Notes under the pieces: generated by a model
What the model saw: only the letters and a program-made list of their open reading frames with translations
What the model was told of the DNA's origin: nothing
The model's database searches: none
Made by a program: the position numbers and the translations under genes
Source of the DNA: a virus
IMG/VR virus record: IMGVR_UViG_3300042291_000839
Coordinates: 1 to 31,607 of that record
DNA: 31,607 nucleotides
Reading direction: 5' to 3' (one strand)
Shown: positions 22,174 to 31,024 of the stretch, in pieces
Numbering within the stretch: position 1 is the first letter of the stretch
Layout of the letters: every line of letters begins with the position of its first letter

Positions 22174-23705
22174 TGCCACTAGGACTATTTGAAATCATCT
22201 TCCGGGCGTCCGGTGCAAACAAAGTCAAAGATGACATCAAGGACATCAAGGACGAGGCATCGAGCGCCGCACCTGCGGTCGAGCAACTTGCCGGCACGAT
22301 GGCGAAACTCGGCAAAGTCGGTGCGACATTTGGTGCGCTTGGTGGGTTGGTTGCTTTTGGCAAGTCTGCCCTCACGGCCAGTGGTGATGCTCAGGAACTA
22401 AACACGCGGCTTGAGGGTGTTACAGGCTCAGCCGAAGAAGCTGCGCGCATCATGGCTAAAGTCCGCGAGGTTGCTGGACCATCGCCGTTTACAACAAAGC
22501 AACTCGCAAATGCAGCTGTTGGCCTGCAAGCAATGGGCATCAATGCTCAAAAAGCACTCCCGAAACTCGCGGATCTTGGCGCGGCTTTTGGTGCCGACGA
22601 GGAACACTTGCGCTCATTGGTCAACATGATGGGCAAAATCAATCAGGGCATGATGCCTGATGCCGAGACCCTCTCCATGTTTGGATTGAGCAAAAAGGAC
22701 TTTGCAAGCCAGGGAGTTACATTCGATAAAAACGGTGCGCTCTTGAGCTCAGCGACAGAGACACTTGACGCGCTATTCAAAATCATCGACAAAAAGTACA
22801 ACGGAATGACTGCGCGCATGGCAAAAAATACCAACGCTCAGATGGCAAGCATTGTCGACAGTTTTACTAAGATGATGGAATCAGTTGGCGATATTTTTGC
22901 GGCTGGACTATCCCTAGTGGCCCCTGCCATTATGGATGGTTTTGGGAAGATTACTAAGTTTTTCGACTCTGTATCGGTCGACGGAAGTAGCGCGCAGACA
23001 ATACTAAAAGGTGTAGCAGCGGCGCTGGGTGCGATTACAGCAATCAAGATTGTCGAGGGCATCATGACGCTTGGCAAGGCGTTGTCAGGCCTTGCTAACA
23101 TGCTGAAGCTTGTCGCGGCTGGAGAGTTGCTTGTGGCTGGTGCAGCTGGTCCAGCCGGTCTTGCAAAAGCACTTGCCGGCCTTGCTGGTGCTGGGCTTGC
23201 AATCTGGGGGATGGATGCCCTATTCAATGAGCTGGAAAACAAATCCAAAAACAAAAACAAAAGTGGCACAGGGTCCCTAGTTGCTCCCGAAACCAAGGAT
23301 TTGATGACAGGTGCCACTGGTGGTACGACTAGTACGTCGAGTGGGCATGGTGGACTCATTGGTACCATGGCGCGCGTTGGCATTGGCATGTCAAAGGTTG
23401 GTGAGTTTCGCGAGGAGTTTGGCAAGAACATGGCGGATTCCCTGGCGCAGATTGCCAAGAACACCGGCACGACAAACGACCTACTTGACTTACGCAAGCA
23501 GACCTTTGGCGGTGGTGCGCTAGGACGTCTTGGTGCAACAGCCGTTGAGATGCGCGAGGCAAACGGAGGCGGTGGTCTCGCTGCAGGCACTGGTAGGATT
23601 CCTAACACATTGATTCCATACAACATCGATCTCGAGCGCGGTGTCAAAAAGATATTCGCCGCCGAGTATAGAACGCAGGCTGTCAACCTGATGAGGCGCA
23701 TCTAA
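22173..23705 (+). CDS. Tape measure protein (short)
   Basis: A 510-residue protein that sets tail length and helps DNA entry. The N-terminal ~200 residues are the usual tape measure head (SGDAQELNTRLEGVTGSAEE, GPSPFTTKQLANAAVGLQAM, VNMMGKINQGMMPDAETLSM). A hydrophobic region follows at about 285-350 (Ala/Gly/Leu-rich helices), then a Gly/Ser-rich tail. By the general rule of about 0.15 nm per residue the tail would be near 75 nm, which is short for a siphovirus. Confidence 0.92.
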   Translation: MPLGLFEIIFRASGANKVKDDIKDIKDEASSAAPAVEQLAGTMAKLGKVGATFGALGGLVAFGKSALTASGDAQELNTRLEGVTGSAEEAARIMAKVREVAGPSPFTTKQLANAAVGLQAMGINAQKALPKLADLGAAFGADEEHLRSLVNMMGKINQGMMPDAETLSMFGLSKKDFASQGVTFDKNGALLSSATETLDALFKIIDKKYNGMTARMAKNTNAQMASIVDSFTKMMESVGDIFAAGLSLVAPAIMDGFGKITKFFDSVSVDGSSAQTILKGVAAALGAITAIKIVEGIMTLGKALSGLANMLKLVAAGELLVAGAAGPAGLAKALAGLAGAGLAIWGMDALFNELENKSKNKNKSGTGSLVAPETKDLMTGATGGTTSTSSGHGGLIGTMARVGIGMSKVGEFREEFGKNMADSLAQIAKNTGTTNDLLDLRKQTFGGGALGRLGATAVEMREANGGGGLAAGTGRIPNTLIPYNIDLERGVKKIFAAEYRTQAVNLMRRI

Positions 23706-25960
23706 TGCCAGCATACAAATGGCCAGTACTCGTTGAGGTGGATTGCCCGGAACCACGCGCGGCAAAATCGCGTTTGGTGATCGGTGCCGACGGTACATCA
23801 TGGGACCGAGCGACATCGAGCGACCAAGCGTGGTTCGACTCTGTGACAGGGTCTGCGATGCTCTTGCCCATGTGTTATGACGGAGCATTTGACACGACAT
23901 TCTCCGGCATCTACTCACGACTACAGCTGACCGACATGGAGACGCCATTCGGTGGCACGTGGCGACAATACCAGGTGCGCGGTGCTGGCGACTATTGGTG
24001 CAGTCAAGAGGACACCGCAACCGCATACAGCATCCGTACCGCTACATCATGGGGCGCCAATACTGGATGGTGTCTCGGAATGTACCATGGCAACTTGCCA
24101 ACAAAAGCGAAGCGCATGGTGCTTGCCGTTGCTTTTGCGCCTACGGCCACAATGAGTATGAGTCCGCTATACTTGCGGTTCTTCTCCGATGGGTCATTGC
24201 AGATATTCAAAAACGGTGTACTGAAGGGACAGTACGACCAAGAGGACACGAACAAAACCGCAGGGCGCCTTGTCAATGGTCTGACGCCTATGGGTAACCA
24301 GTACCATTCGGTGGTACTCATTCCGCACAAGCGTCGCGAGCTGCTCGTGCAGACGAGCTGGGGCCTGAATATCAGTCATCTGTTTGAGGACCTGAGTCAA
24401 GACAGTACAAGCAATGTCATCATCCCTGCCGGCAAGCTTCAAGTGCAGGATGCAGTATCTCGGCAGTTCCTGCAGTTTGCGCCTATCCGCTTTGTACCTA
24501 GCGCGGCGATATACAGCAAGCCAATAAAGCTGCGCTACGCTCCCCCGGTGGGGGCGACTTTCACGGCGCGTGTTATCCAGGACAAGGTCGGGCAGTTTAC
24601 TGGTGGCTCAGCAGTTACTGCATCAGTCGTCAATACCGACCTGACGCCATACTCCGCAGATGGTGTCATCGATACTGTGCGCATCAAGGTGGCGATGACA
24701 TCAAGTGACAACCTCGAATCCCCAGGAGTTGCACTCGGTGAGGCTTGGTATCAACCGGCTCAGAGCACCACGGCAGATGACCCAGTAGATATCACTGGAC
24801 TATACGAGTCGCTGTCAATCAGTGTGGACGAGACATCGAGGGCGACACTGCACATGACAGCGCGTCGGCAACGATTGCTCGATGCCGGAGTACAACAACC
24901 ACAGATCACAAGCGATAGACCTATCCGCGTGGCGATTGGGAGCTCGACAACACCGACGTCGTACATCGATATCTTTCGCGGGTCATTGACACCTCCGCAG
25001 ATTCAGTACGAGCGCAGATGGACACAGAGTCACGATGTGCTGGTGTTTGAGGGGCAAGACCGTACCCGAGACCTCGAGCTCACGATGTACCAAGACGGCA
25101 TCGTATACGACGGCATGACCATGCAGTCCGCAGTGTCTGACATGATTCAGACCGCTGGGTTCCTGGCATCCGATTTGATATGGCAGGACACAAGCGGATT
25201 CACACTGCCTAGGTCGGCAGACATTGCGCGTGGTTATTCAACCGTTGTGCCTCAGCGTGGCGAGTACGTGGCGACCTTACTGAGCAAGGTCAAGAATGAC
25301 TATGCTGCAACGTGGATAACCGGCTGGAGTCCAACAACGACTGGCTACAAGTATCAGTGGTCAAACCCATCGGACATGTCAAGCACCCCTGTGATGACCA
25401 TGTACAACTCGCGCCAGGACGCAATCACGGCTGGCGTATCGAGCGACCTTGCACCACATCGAGTCATCTTCAAAATGTCGGCGCACTATGAGTCACCAGA
25501 GGCGAATCAAATCATCGTGCTAGGGCAAGACCCGCGCAATGGAGACCTGATCTATAGTTACAATGCCGACGGTGCGAGCGCTGACCCAACAACAGCCCCC
25601 GCATCGAGGCCGTATAACTGGCGCGGGCGGACCGTGTCCTACATCTTGAGTGAGCCAGCAATCACGAGCGATGCAGCTGCGATACAGGCGAAAAATGTTG
25701 TGTCCACCCGCTTGATGACCGGTCGCATCCTCCTTGAGTTTACGAGCGATTTTCTCGTACTTGAGACAACACAGCGCCCGCTATGGGTGCGAGACGTTAT
25801 ACAAATCATGATGCCTGGTGGCACCACCATTCGTGGCATATACCGGATCATCGCCATCCCGCAGATTGAGTTTGGGTTTGAGCCTACTGATGCCGGTGAC
25901 AAGCGCGTCATACGAACCGCCACGTATCGTTGCTTGTATCTAGGTGATGGTGGCGAATAG
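23705..25960 (+). CDS. Tail tip / distal tail hub-like protein
   Basis: A 751-residue protein straight after the tape measure, starting in a TAATG overlap. The first ~230 residues look like a lectin-like beta-sandwich (MVLAVAFAPTATMSM, LRFFSDGSLQIFKNGVLKGQ). The second half resembles hub proteins: an ISVDETSRATLHMTARRQRL segment at about residues 368-387, then VLVFEGQDRTRDLELTMYQD and a closing strand region (IRGIYRIIAIPQIEFGF). It probably forms the base of the tail where fibres attach. No enzyme motif is visible. Confidence 0.65.
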   Translation: MPAYKWPVLVEVDCPEPRAAKSRLVIGADGTSWDRATSSDQAWFDSVTGSAMLLPMCYDGAFDTTFSGIYSRLQLTDMETPFGGTWRQYQVRGAGDYWCSQEDTATAYSIRTATSWGANTGWCLGMYHGNLPTKAKRMVLAVAFAPTATMSMSPLYLRFFSDGSLQIFKNGVLKGQYDQEDTNKTAGRLVNGLTPMGNQYHSVVLIPHKRRELLVQTSWGLNISHLFEDLSQDSTSNVIIPAGKLQVQDAVSRQFLQFAPIRFVPSAAIYSKPIKLRYAPPVGATFTARVIQDKVGQFTGGSAVTASVVNTDLTPYSADGVIDTVRIKVAMTSSDNLESPGVALGEAWYQPAQSTTADDPVDITGLYESLSISVDETSRATLHMTARRQRLLDAGVQQPQITSDRPIRVAIGSSTTPTSYIDIFRGSLTPPQIQYERRWTQSHDVLVFEGQDRTRDLELTMYQDGIVYDGMTMQSAVSDMIQTAGFLASDLIWQDTSGFTLPRSADIARGYSTVVPQRGEYVATLLSKVKNDYAATWITGWSPTTTGYKYQWSNPSDMSSTPVMTMYNSRQDAITAGVSSDLAPHRVIFKMSAHYESPEANQIIVLGQDPRNGDLIYSYNADGASADPTTAPASRPYNWRGRTVSYILSEPAITSDAAAIQAKNVVSTRLMTGRILLEFTSDFLVLETTQRPLWVRDVIQIMMPGGTTIRGIYRIIAIPQIEFGFEPTDAGDKRVIRTATYRCLYLGDGGE

Positions 25961-28887
25961 TGGCATACATTGACGGTACGCGCACATCGACTCTTGGCAT
26001 GGATTACACTGAGGGCGTAACTGTTCGCATTTGGAATCCATACGCTTTGGTGCCACCGGATGTTGATTGGCAATCAATGGCAACTGATTTCAACTTTGGC
26101 GGACACCTTGGATTCAGTGCATCACTTGCAATTCAGACTAGTACAACAGGCACTGCACCAGGGGCGCCGTGGTCATGGCAACTCAAAGCGCACATCATTG
26201 TCAATAATGGGCATGGGTCTAGTTCTACTGGTGATGTTGTTTTGGCATCCGGTACAGAGTCTGGAGCAACGCTCTACAAGGACGTAAGCACAACGTGTGC
26301 TGGTACTTTTTCCGCTAGTGTTTCCACTGATAAGTTATGGGCCATCACAGAGACTGCATATTCGAGCACGTCGGCACCTACGAGGTGCCCACCAACGACC
26401 GCATATCGTTGGTATGAAATGACAACATCGGGCGCAACAGCGAGCTGTTCGCTGACGGCAAATAGCGGTGGAGTTTCAGTCAGTGCAGCTGCAATAAGCA
26501 GACAGACTGCAAACTATAAAGCAACACTTGGAGCATCAGGTTATAGTGTTGGGCCAGCGACGCATTCGTTTGGTGTATCAAATGTCAAAGTCAATGGCAT
26601 ATCCGTCCATGACATCACGCATTCTCATACTTGGTATGCGCAGTCGGCAACCGAATGGTCATACAGCCTAACCGGTGACATCGATGCATTTGGTATTTAT
26701 CAAGGTGCGAGCGGGACTATCTCGACTACGTCATGTCTTGACCGTCAATGTGCGATAAGTGGAGTCATACGTGCATGGGATGGTGCATATCCTGACTCAC
26801 TAAACATCACGATTCAAGGCTTCGATGGTTCATCGCGTACTGTAGGCGCCACTGGCGGTGCATGGTCTGGATCTGACACGTTCGTTGATTACTCTACGAC
26901 GACGACTCTAACTGACCCAACCGAGGGAAGCAACGCACTCACCACCTCTGCGTATGACGTCCCTGCAAGTATCAGTGCAAGTATCGTTGGCGCAAGCTTG
27001 ACGACCAACGGAGACAGCCCGACTGACACACGCGTGCTCTTCCGTGGTTGGCGTTTTGCTGGTTGGTCACTGACTATGGCATCCACCTATGCCGTATCAG
27101 GCACAGGCAATGACCGAGCATTTGCACCACGGCAAGGGTTATCTACATATAGATATCTTGATGTGCAAGTCAAGGCACAGACTACCGCTCCTGCATCCGG
27201 TGTCATAGAGGTTACTGACTACAAAGGCACTACCAAGACATATAACGTCACTGCAACGGCAACCACATACAACACCGTAACCGTCGACCTCTGCTCGCCT
27301 GCGTCGTGGTCAGTCAGCGCACTACCATCGACTGATGGTAAGGATGACCCGTATCCGCGCGTAAACACTGGAAGCACATCGTATGCCGGCTCAGAGAGCA
27401 CTGACAGTGCCTACTGGGGGATTACATCAACGAGTCGCGTGCGAGTGTTATCAGGCGCAATCGACATCGGTACAACCACTCTAAAAGCAACGCTCACCGA
27501 TCACACTTATGTACCGAGCAGTATGACTTATGCTCCCGAGCGTGTGACGCCTGCCATCGTGTCAGGCGATGGCACAACCACTTGGTATTACACCAGGAGA
27601 TTCTGGCAACTCGACAACGACGGACGCACCGAAGAAGAGGGCGACATCTGGTGGCAGAAGACGGTTGGTGGCATCACTGGCGTGACATCGTATGCAGTAC
27701 AGCTGTTGACCATCAGTGAACTAGCAACACAGGTAGGCATCAGTGATGCGGGAGTAGTTAGGCATCCGGGATGCACTGCAACATCAACTGTGCCATTCCC
27801 TGGCGCGGGTACATGTAGTGTCAGTCAACCGCCACTGCGCGACTGCTACCTCAATGGCACGACTGGGTATGCAGTATGGCTATACGGTGGTGGAGCACTG
27901 GCATCACCGAACACACCAAGCGGTACACAATGGGCATATCCGCACAAAGTCGGTGCAGGCGCCGTGACAGCACAGACGCAGTTTGACAGTATCAACGGCG
28001 ACTTTCCTCCGGATCTGTTCGACCCCTTTGACATCAACGGCGGTACAGATGGCGCACTCTACCTTGCTGGTGCAAGTCTCCTGCGCGGTATCGGTCATGG
28101 GTTTGGCTTGACCAATGCCGGCGCTCCGCTGACAACGGCTACATACAATCTCTTGTTGACGTCGACATCGGCTAACAGAGGAACTGATAGCACAATCGAT
28201 GCAGCAGGTCGATACTACACCGGCGTACCGTGGGGTCTAGGCGAGAGTAACCATCAACTGCAGCTGTCGACATCGAGCATCGGTATCAATCCGTTACGGA
28301 CTAGCAAGCGACACAAGGGTGTTTTCCGTGATGTCACTCTAGGCGGTGCTTGTACAGCCGCCGATGTTGCTGGAGACCAGACTGCAACTTATGGCGTCAT
28401 CGATGCCAGTAACAACGTTCAGCTCTATCATGCAACCGGACCAAGTGGGACCAACTGGGTCAACTACACACCAGGCATTACTGACGCAGTATGTCTCAGC
28501 CTTGCGTACAACCGCGCGATGGGCGACATACTCATTATCGACGTTGACCACACCGACGGTACATGCAAGCGGTACCAGAGTACGGACAGGGGGCTAACAG
28601 TATCAGTGGCTACAACTCTCGGCACGGGCGCACATGCCGCCGTATGCGTCAACAGCAATGGCATCGAGTATCACTTTTGGCGCACAAGCGCAGGTGCAAT
28701 CCAACGGCTCAAGCGAGACCCGCAAGGTAATACAATCCTGGCTGCGTCTAACGTCGTGGCATCTGGGGTTGGTGATGATGAGATTGCGGCGTTCTTCCGG
28801 CTCGGCATCGTGTACATAATCTACACGTCAACGGCAGGGGCAATAACTATGGTGAGCTCAACCGATGATGCAACCACATTCAGTTAA
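25960..28887 (+). CDS. Large tail fibre with a C-terminal Asp-box propeller-like domain
   Basis: A 975-residue strand-rich protein from GTG 25960 (inside the previous TAG). It is the last structural gene and the likely host-binding protein. Thr, Ser and Gly dominate the first ~650 residues, and several Cys pairs occur (TVSQPP region and CLDRQCAIS). The last ~170 residues have Asp-box-like turns of the sialidase propeller type (ATGPSGTNW, STDRGLTVS, and STDDATTFS, which are its very last residues). Whether it cuts or only binds sugars cannot be told. It ends directly before a hairpin. Confidence 0.7.
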   Translation: MAYIDGTRTSTLGMDYTEGVTVRIWNPYALVPPDVDWQSMATDFNFGGHLGFSASLAIQTSTTGTAPGAPWSWQLKAHIIVNNGHGSSSTGDVVLASGTESGATLYKDVSTTCAGTFSASVSTDKLWAITETAYSSTSAPTRCPPTTAYRWYEMTTSGATASCSLTANSGGVSVSAAAISRQTANYKATLGASGYSVGPATHSFGVSNVKVNGISVHDITHSHTWYAQSATEWSYSLTGDIDAFGIYQGASGTISTTSCLDRQCAISGVIRAWDGAYPDSLNITIQGFDGSSRTVGATGGAWSGSDTFVDYSTTTTLTDPTEGSNALTTSAYDVPASISASIVGASLTTNGDSPTDTRVLFRGWRFAGWSLTMASTYAVSGTGNDRAFAPRQGLSTYRYLDVQVKAQTTAPASGVIEVTDYKGTTKTYNVTATATTYNTVTVDLCSPASWSVSALPSTDGKDDPYPRVNTGSTSYAGSESTDSAYWGITSTSRVRVLSGAIDIGTTTLKATLTDHTYVPSSMTYAPERVTPAIVSGDGTTTWYYTRRFWQLDNDGRTEEEGDIWWQKTVGGITGVTSYAVQLLTISELATQVGISDAGVVRHPGCTATSTVPFPGAGTCSVSQPPLRDCYLNGTTGYAVWLYGGGALASPNTPSGTQWAYPHKVGAGAVTAQTQFDSINGDFPPDLFDPFDINGGTDGALYLAGASLLRGIGHGFGLTNAGAPLTTATYNLLLTSTSANRGTDSTIDAAGRYYTGVPWGLGESNHQLQLSTSSIGINPLRTSKRHKGVFRDVTLGGACTAADVAGDQTATYGVIDASNNVQLYHATGPSGTNWVNYTPGITDAVCLSLAYNRAMGDILIIDVDHTDGTCKRYQSTDRGLTVSVATTLGTGAHAAVCVNSNGIEYHFWRTSAGAIQRLKRDPQGNTILAASNVVASGVGDDEIAAFFRLGIVYIIYTSTAGAITMVSSTDDATTFS

Positions 28888-28889
28888 GT

Positions 28890-28922
28890 AAAAACCCCAC
28901 CGAGAAAGGCGGCTCGGTGGGG
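28890..28922 (-). terminator. Leftward terminator after the tail fibre gene
   Basis: CCCCACCGAG (28895-28904) and CTCGGTGGGG (28913-28922) make a perfect 10-bp stem with an 8-base loop. A run of five A precedes it on the + strand (28890-28894), giving the T run in the leftward direction. There is no T run rightward. Confidence 0.75.
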
Positions 28923-28976
28923 ATTGAAGGAATCAACTTGTTCGGCAGGAGGTCGTTGATACATGGAGTATACCCG

Positions 28977-29516
28977 ATGAGACAAATTGCACTATTACAT
29001 GCTGACTTAGCACACGCGAATGTCGGCGTCACAGAGGTCGGCGACAATCGCGGCAAGGCCGTCGAAGCTTATCAGCGCAGCTGCATCCCGCCTGTACTCC
29101 CTGGTGGGGCATGGTGCGCCTGCCACGTTCGATTCCGGATGAAACAAGCATCGACACAGCTTGGCACAAAATACGATGAGACTTTCCCGCGATCTGGTTG
29201 GTGCCCTGACTATTCACGGTGGTACAAGGCAAATGATCTCTGGATACCCGCTCAGTCAATCATCGCTGGGACAACCATCAAGCGTCCCCGCAAAGGCGAT
29301 CATGCGTTGTTCTACTTCCGCCAGCTCGGACGCATTGCGCACATCGGCATCGTTTGGTCAGCCGACGAGAATGGCGTGTGGACAGTCGAGGGCAATACAT
29401 CGCCAGAGCCAGAGCGCCCAGGAGATGTTGAGCGCGATGGTGATGGAATCTACCTCAAGCGCCGTGAGTGGCACGAGCTTGGAATGTTCGGTGGGTTCGG
29501 CATGCTCAACATGTGA
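28977..29516 (+). CDS. Endolysin, CHAP-type amidase/peptidase
   Basis: A 179-residue peptidoglycan hydrolase. VGVTEVGDNRGKAVEAY is the usual N-terminal block, GGAWCACHVRF carries the catalytic Cys47, a PRKGDHALFYF block follows, RIAHIGIVW carries His122, and VEGNTSP carries the third site (Glu138/Asn140). No signal peptide is seen, so export would need the holin-like proteins at 16917-17479. ATG 28977 with GGAG eight bases upstream is preferred. A five-codon minicistron from 28963 ends in ATGA with this start, behind AGGAGG at 28947. Confidence 0.88.
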   Translation: MRQIALLHADLAHANVGVTEVGDNRGKAVEAYQRSCIPPVLPGGAWCACHVRFRMKQASTQLGTKYDETFPRSGWCPDYSRWYKANDLWIPAQSIIAGTTIKRPRKGDHALFYFRQLGRIAHIGIVWSADENGVWTVEGNTSPEPERPGDVERDGDGIYLKRREWHELGMFGGFGMLNM

Positions 29517-29615
29517 TATATTTCCTGCGTCGGATGGGTTGGGTTTGCAACGTACCCAGTCTGTCCGCACCATTGTCTGTTACTCATGTGCATGGTGTTT
29601 CCCGCAGACAAAACG

Positions 29616-29657
29616 AAAACACCCCGGAGCTCTTGAAATAAGCCACCGGGGTGTTTT
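29616..29657. terminator. Bidirectional terminator between endolysin and the leftward operon
   Basis: AAAACACCCCGG (29616-29627) and CCGGGGTGTTTT (29646-29657) are exact inverted repeats around an 18-base loop, with A and T runs on either side, so it can stop both convergent transcripts. 29517-29615 shows nothing else. Confidence 0.88.
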
Positions 29658-29688
29658 TGCGTGCGTTTGCGTGCAGTTACGTGCGCGC

Positions 29689-29889
29689 TTATTTTTCCTT
29701 GCGCCAGATCCGCACAATCTTATGTACTGCCCCATCACGTCCGATGTGGCTTGCGATCTCGTATTGAGGTGTATCGCCATCATGCAGAGGCAACACAAAG
29801 ATGTTGCCCGGGTCCACGTCAAGAGCTTTTGCGATATCTCCAACCGAGCCCGTTTTCACGAGCTCGTCGAGTTTCGTATCCTTAGCCAT
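29689..29889 (-). CDS. Hypothetical small protein, last gene of the leftward operon
   Basis: A 66-residue protein with GGAGG five bases before ATG 29889. The first ~28 residues are helical and could be a helix-turn-helix (LVKTGSVGDIAKALDVDPGN). The rest is strand-rich with a basic end (KIVRIWRKEK). It follows the ERF gene by 11 bases, so it may assist annealing or regulate the operon. No family is recognised. Confidence 0.7.
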   Translation of the reverse strand: MAKDTKLDELVKTGSVGDIAKALDVDPGNIFVLPLHDGDTPQYEIASHIGRDGAVHKIVRIWRKEK

Positions 29890-29900
29890 CAAAACCTCCG

Positions 29901-30428
29901 TTATCCTGGTCCAAAACTACGGATGGGTGCGCTTGGTACCTGAGCGCTCCGTTGTGGACGAGGAGCCTGCCCCACAGGCTCGCCGTCAGTATCCTCATCA
30001 GGAGTCAATGCCAGTATGGCACCAAGCGTGTAACGCCTGCCATATGTCATGATTGACCCAGACTCCTGTGGGTTGACCTCACGGAGCGGGAGTGTGAGCT
30101 CAGACTCAATCCACTCGCCACTGTCGGCGTGCGTGATACGTGACCAGACAGTGATTGCCATGACAGTCTGAGCAACGGGGACGCGTGGCATACCTGGTGC
30201 GTCTCTCGTCGCATACTCGACATTGAGTGTATGTAGTGGTCGTGCACCCTGAGTAAGCACACATCGACCATCCGTCAAGATTGGTCGTACGAAATCAACC
30301 ATGGTTTGGAGAGTGACATACTTAGACTTCGCAAAAGGGTTTGCGCCATCTTTTGGCAGTGCCGAAACCTTGCTCTGAACATAGAGCAACGCGGGCATGA
30401 TTGAGGTGATTGTCTCACTTGTTAGCAT
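29901..30428 (-). CDS. erf: ERF-family single-strand annealing protein
   Basis: A 175-residue recombinase that pairs complementary single strands in phage recombination and repair. Family blocks in order: VSALPKDGANPFAKSKYVTL at about 21-40, TVWSRITHADSGEWIESEL at 93-111, and SGSIMTYGRRYTLGAILAL at 123-141, followed by the acidic DEDTDGE. ATG 30428 is chosen because CCTCC (30437-30441, GGAGG leftward) lies eight bases before it; the frame is open to 30554. It overlaps the upstream gene by 14 nt. The C terminus ends in PIRSFGPG after a Pro-rich linker, possibly an SSB or partner contact. Confidence 0.9.
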   Translation of the reverse strand: MLTSETITSIMPALLYVQSKVSALPKDGANPFAKSKYVTLQTMVDFVRPILTDGRCVLTQGARPLHTLNVEYATRDAPGMPRVPVAQTVMAITVWSRITHADSGEWIESELTLPLREVNPQESGSIMTYGRRYTLGAILALTPDEDTDGEPVGQAPRPQRSAQVPSAPIRSFGPG

Positions 30429-30963
30429 CTTGTGTGCCTCCAATCCAGAGAGCTGCAGATTCCATGCCTGCATCACGTAGGGAGCATACGCATAGTGACA
30501 TCCAGTTACTGTATCTAGAATCGAGGATTGTGCGCGCAGAGAGACCAAAGACACCTGAAAGGCTGACCAGTGTCGGCATAATCACGCGCAGTGCAGCATC
30601 ACATACATCTGGATCTGCGTTATGCATCGCAGTGATGCGCTTGCGCAGGAGGTCAACGATTGGCATCGTGCGCCACTGGACATCATTGACCCAGCGCAAC
30701 TTTTCACGACTCGCGCAAAGCGGTGTCGTGTACTTCACATCGAGCAACTGCATCGCACGTGCATATGACGATGTGACCTTGCGCGTCGTCGAGTAGTTTG
30801 TGGCGCCACAAGCACTGCAAGATTGCGTCAGTGCAGATGCAGTGACCTTCAGTTCAGCGGCGTACCCAGCCTGCGAATACGCGAAAGTGTGGGTTTCAGT
30901 GTGCCCACATCTATACCTGATTTCGGTTTTTTTACCGTCCGTTATATTCATATCAACAACCAT
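30415..30963 (-). CDS. Zinc-ribbon hypothetical protein, first gene of the leftward operon
   Basis: About 182 residues, starting at ATG 30963 or, with better ribosome spacing to GAAGG, at ATG 30951. Two Cys/His groups (RCGHTETH at about 18-25 and CSACGAT at about 49-55) suggest a zinc ribbon. The C-terminal half is helical with no recognised family. Cotranscribed with and overlapping the ERF gene, it may be a recombination partner. Confidence 0.7.
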   Translation of the reverse strand: MVVDMNITDGKKTEIRYRCGHTETHTFAYSQAGYAAELKVTASALTQSCSACGATNYSTTRKVTSSYARAMQLLDVKYTTPLCASREKLRWVNDVQWRTMPIVDLLRKRITAMHNADPDVCDAALRVIMPTLVSLSGVFGLSARTILDSRYSNWMSLCVCSLRDAGMESAALWIGGTQDANK

Positions 30964-30977
30964 CCTTCATGCCAGAA

Positions 30978-31016
30978 TATAACACATTGTCGTATAACTT
31001 GCTATGTTGTGTTATA
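30978..31016. promoter_or_regulatory. Divergent promoter region with a 9-bp operator-like inverted repeat
   Basis: TATAACACA (30978-30986) and TGTGTTATA (31008-31016) are exact inverted repeats centred in the region between the leftward ERF operon and the XRE gene. Each arm contains a -10-like box: TATATT leftward and TATAGT (31013-31018) rightward. A dimeric regulator bound here would cover both promoters. No good -35 boxes are seen. Confidence 0.65.
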
Positions 31017-31024
31017 GTGACGGC

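Noticed and set aside
22838-23701. 287-codon open frame on the - strand
   Set aside because: Lies fully inside the tape measure gene; composition is Pro/Ser/Ala-rich as expected of a shadow frame.
28963-28980. Five-codon minicistron (MEYTR) coupled by ATGA to the endolysin start
   Set aside because: AGGAGG precedes it, but such a short frame can arise by chance; noted in the endolysin entry only.
29161-29943. 260-codon open frame on the + strand
   Set aside because: Runs out of frame through the endolysin, the terminator and the end of the leftward operon; low-complexity Ser/Cys-rich translation.
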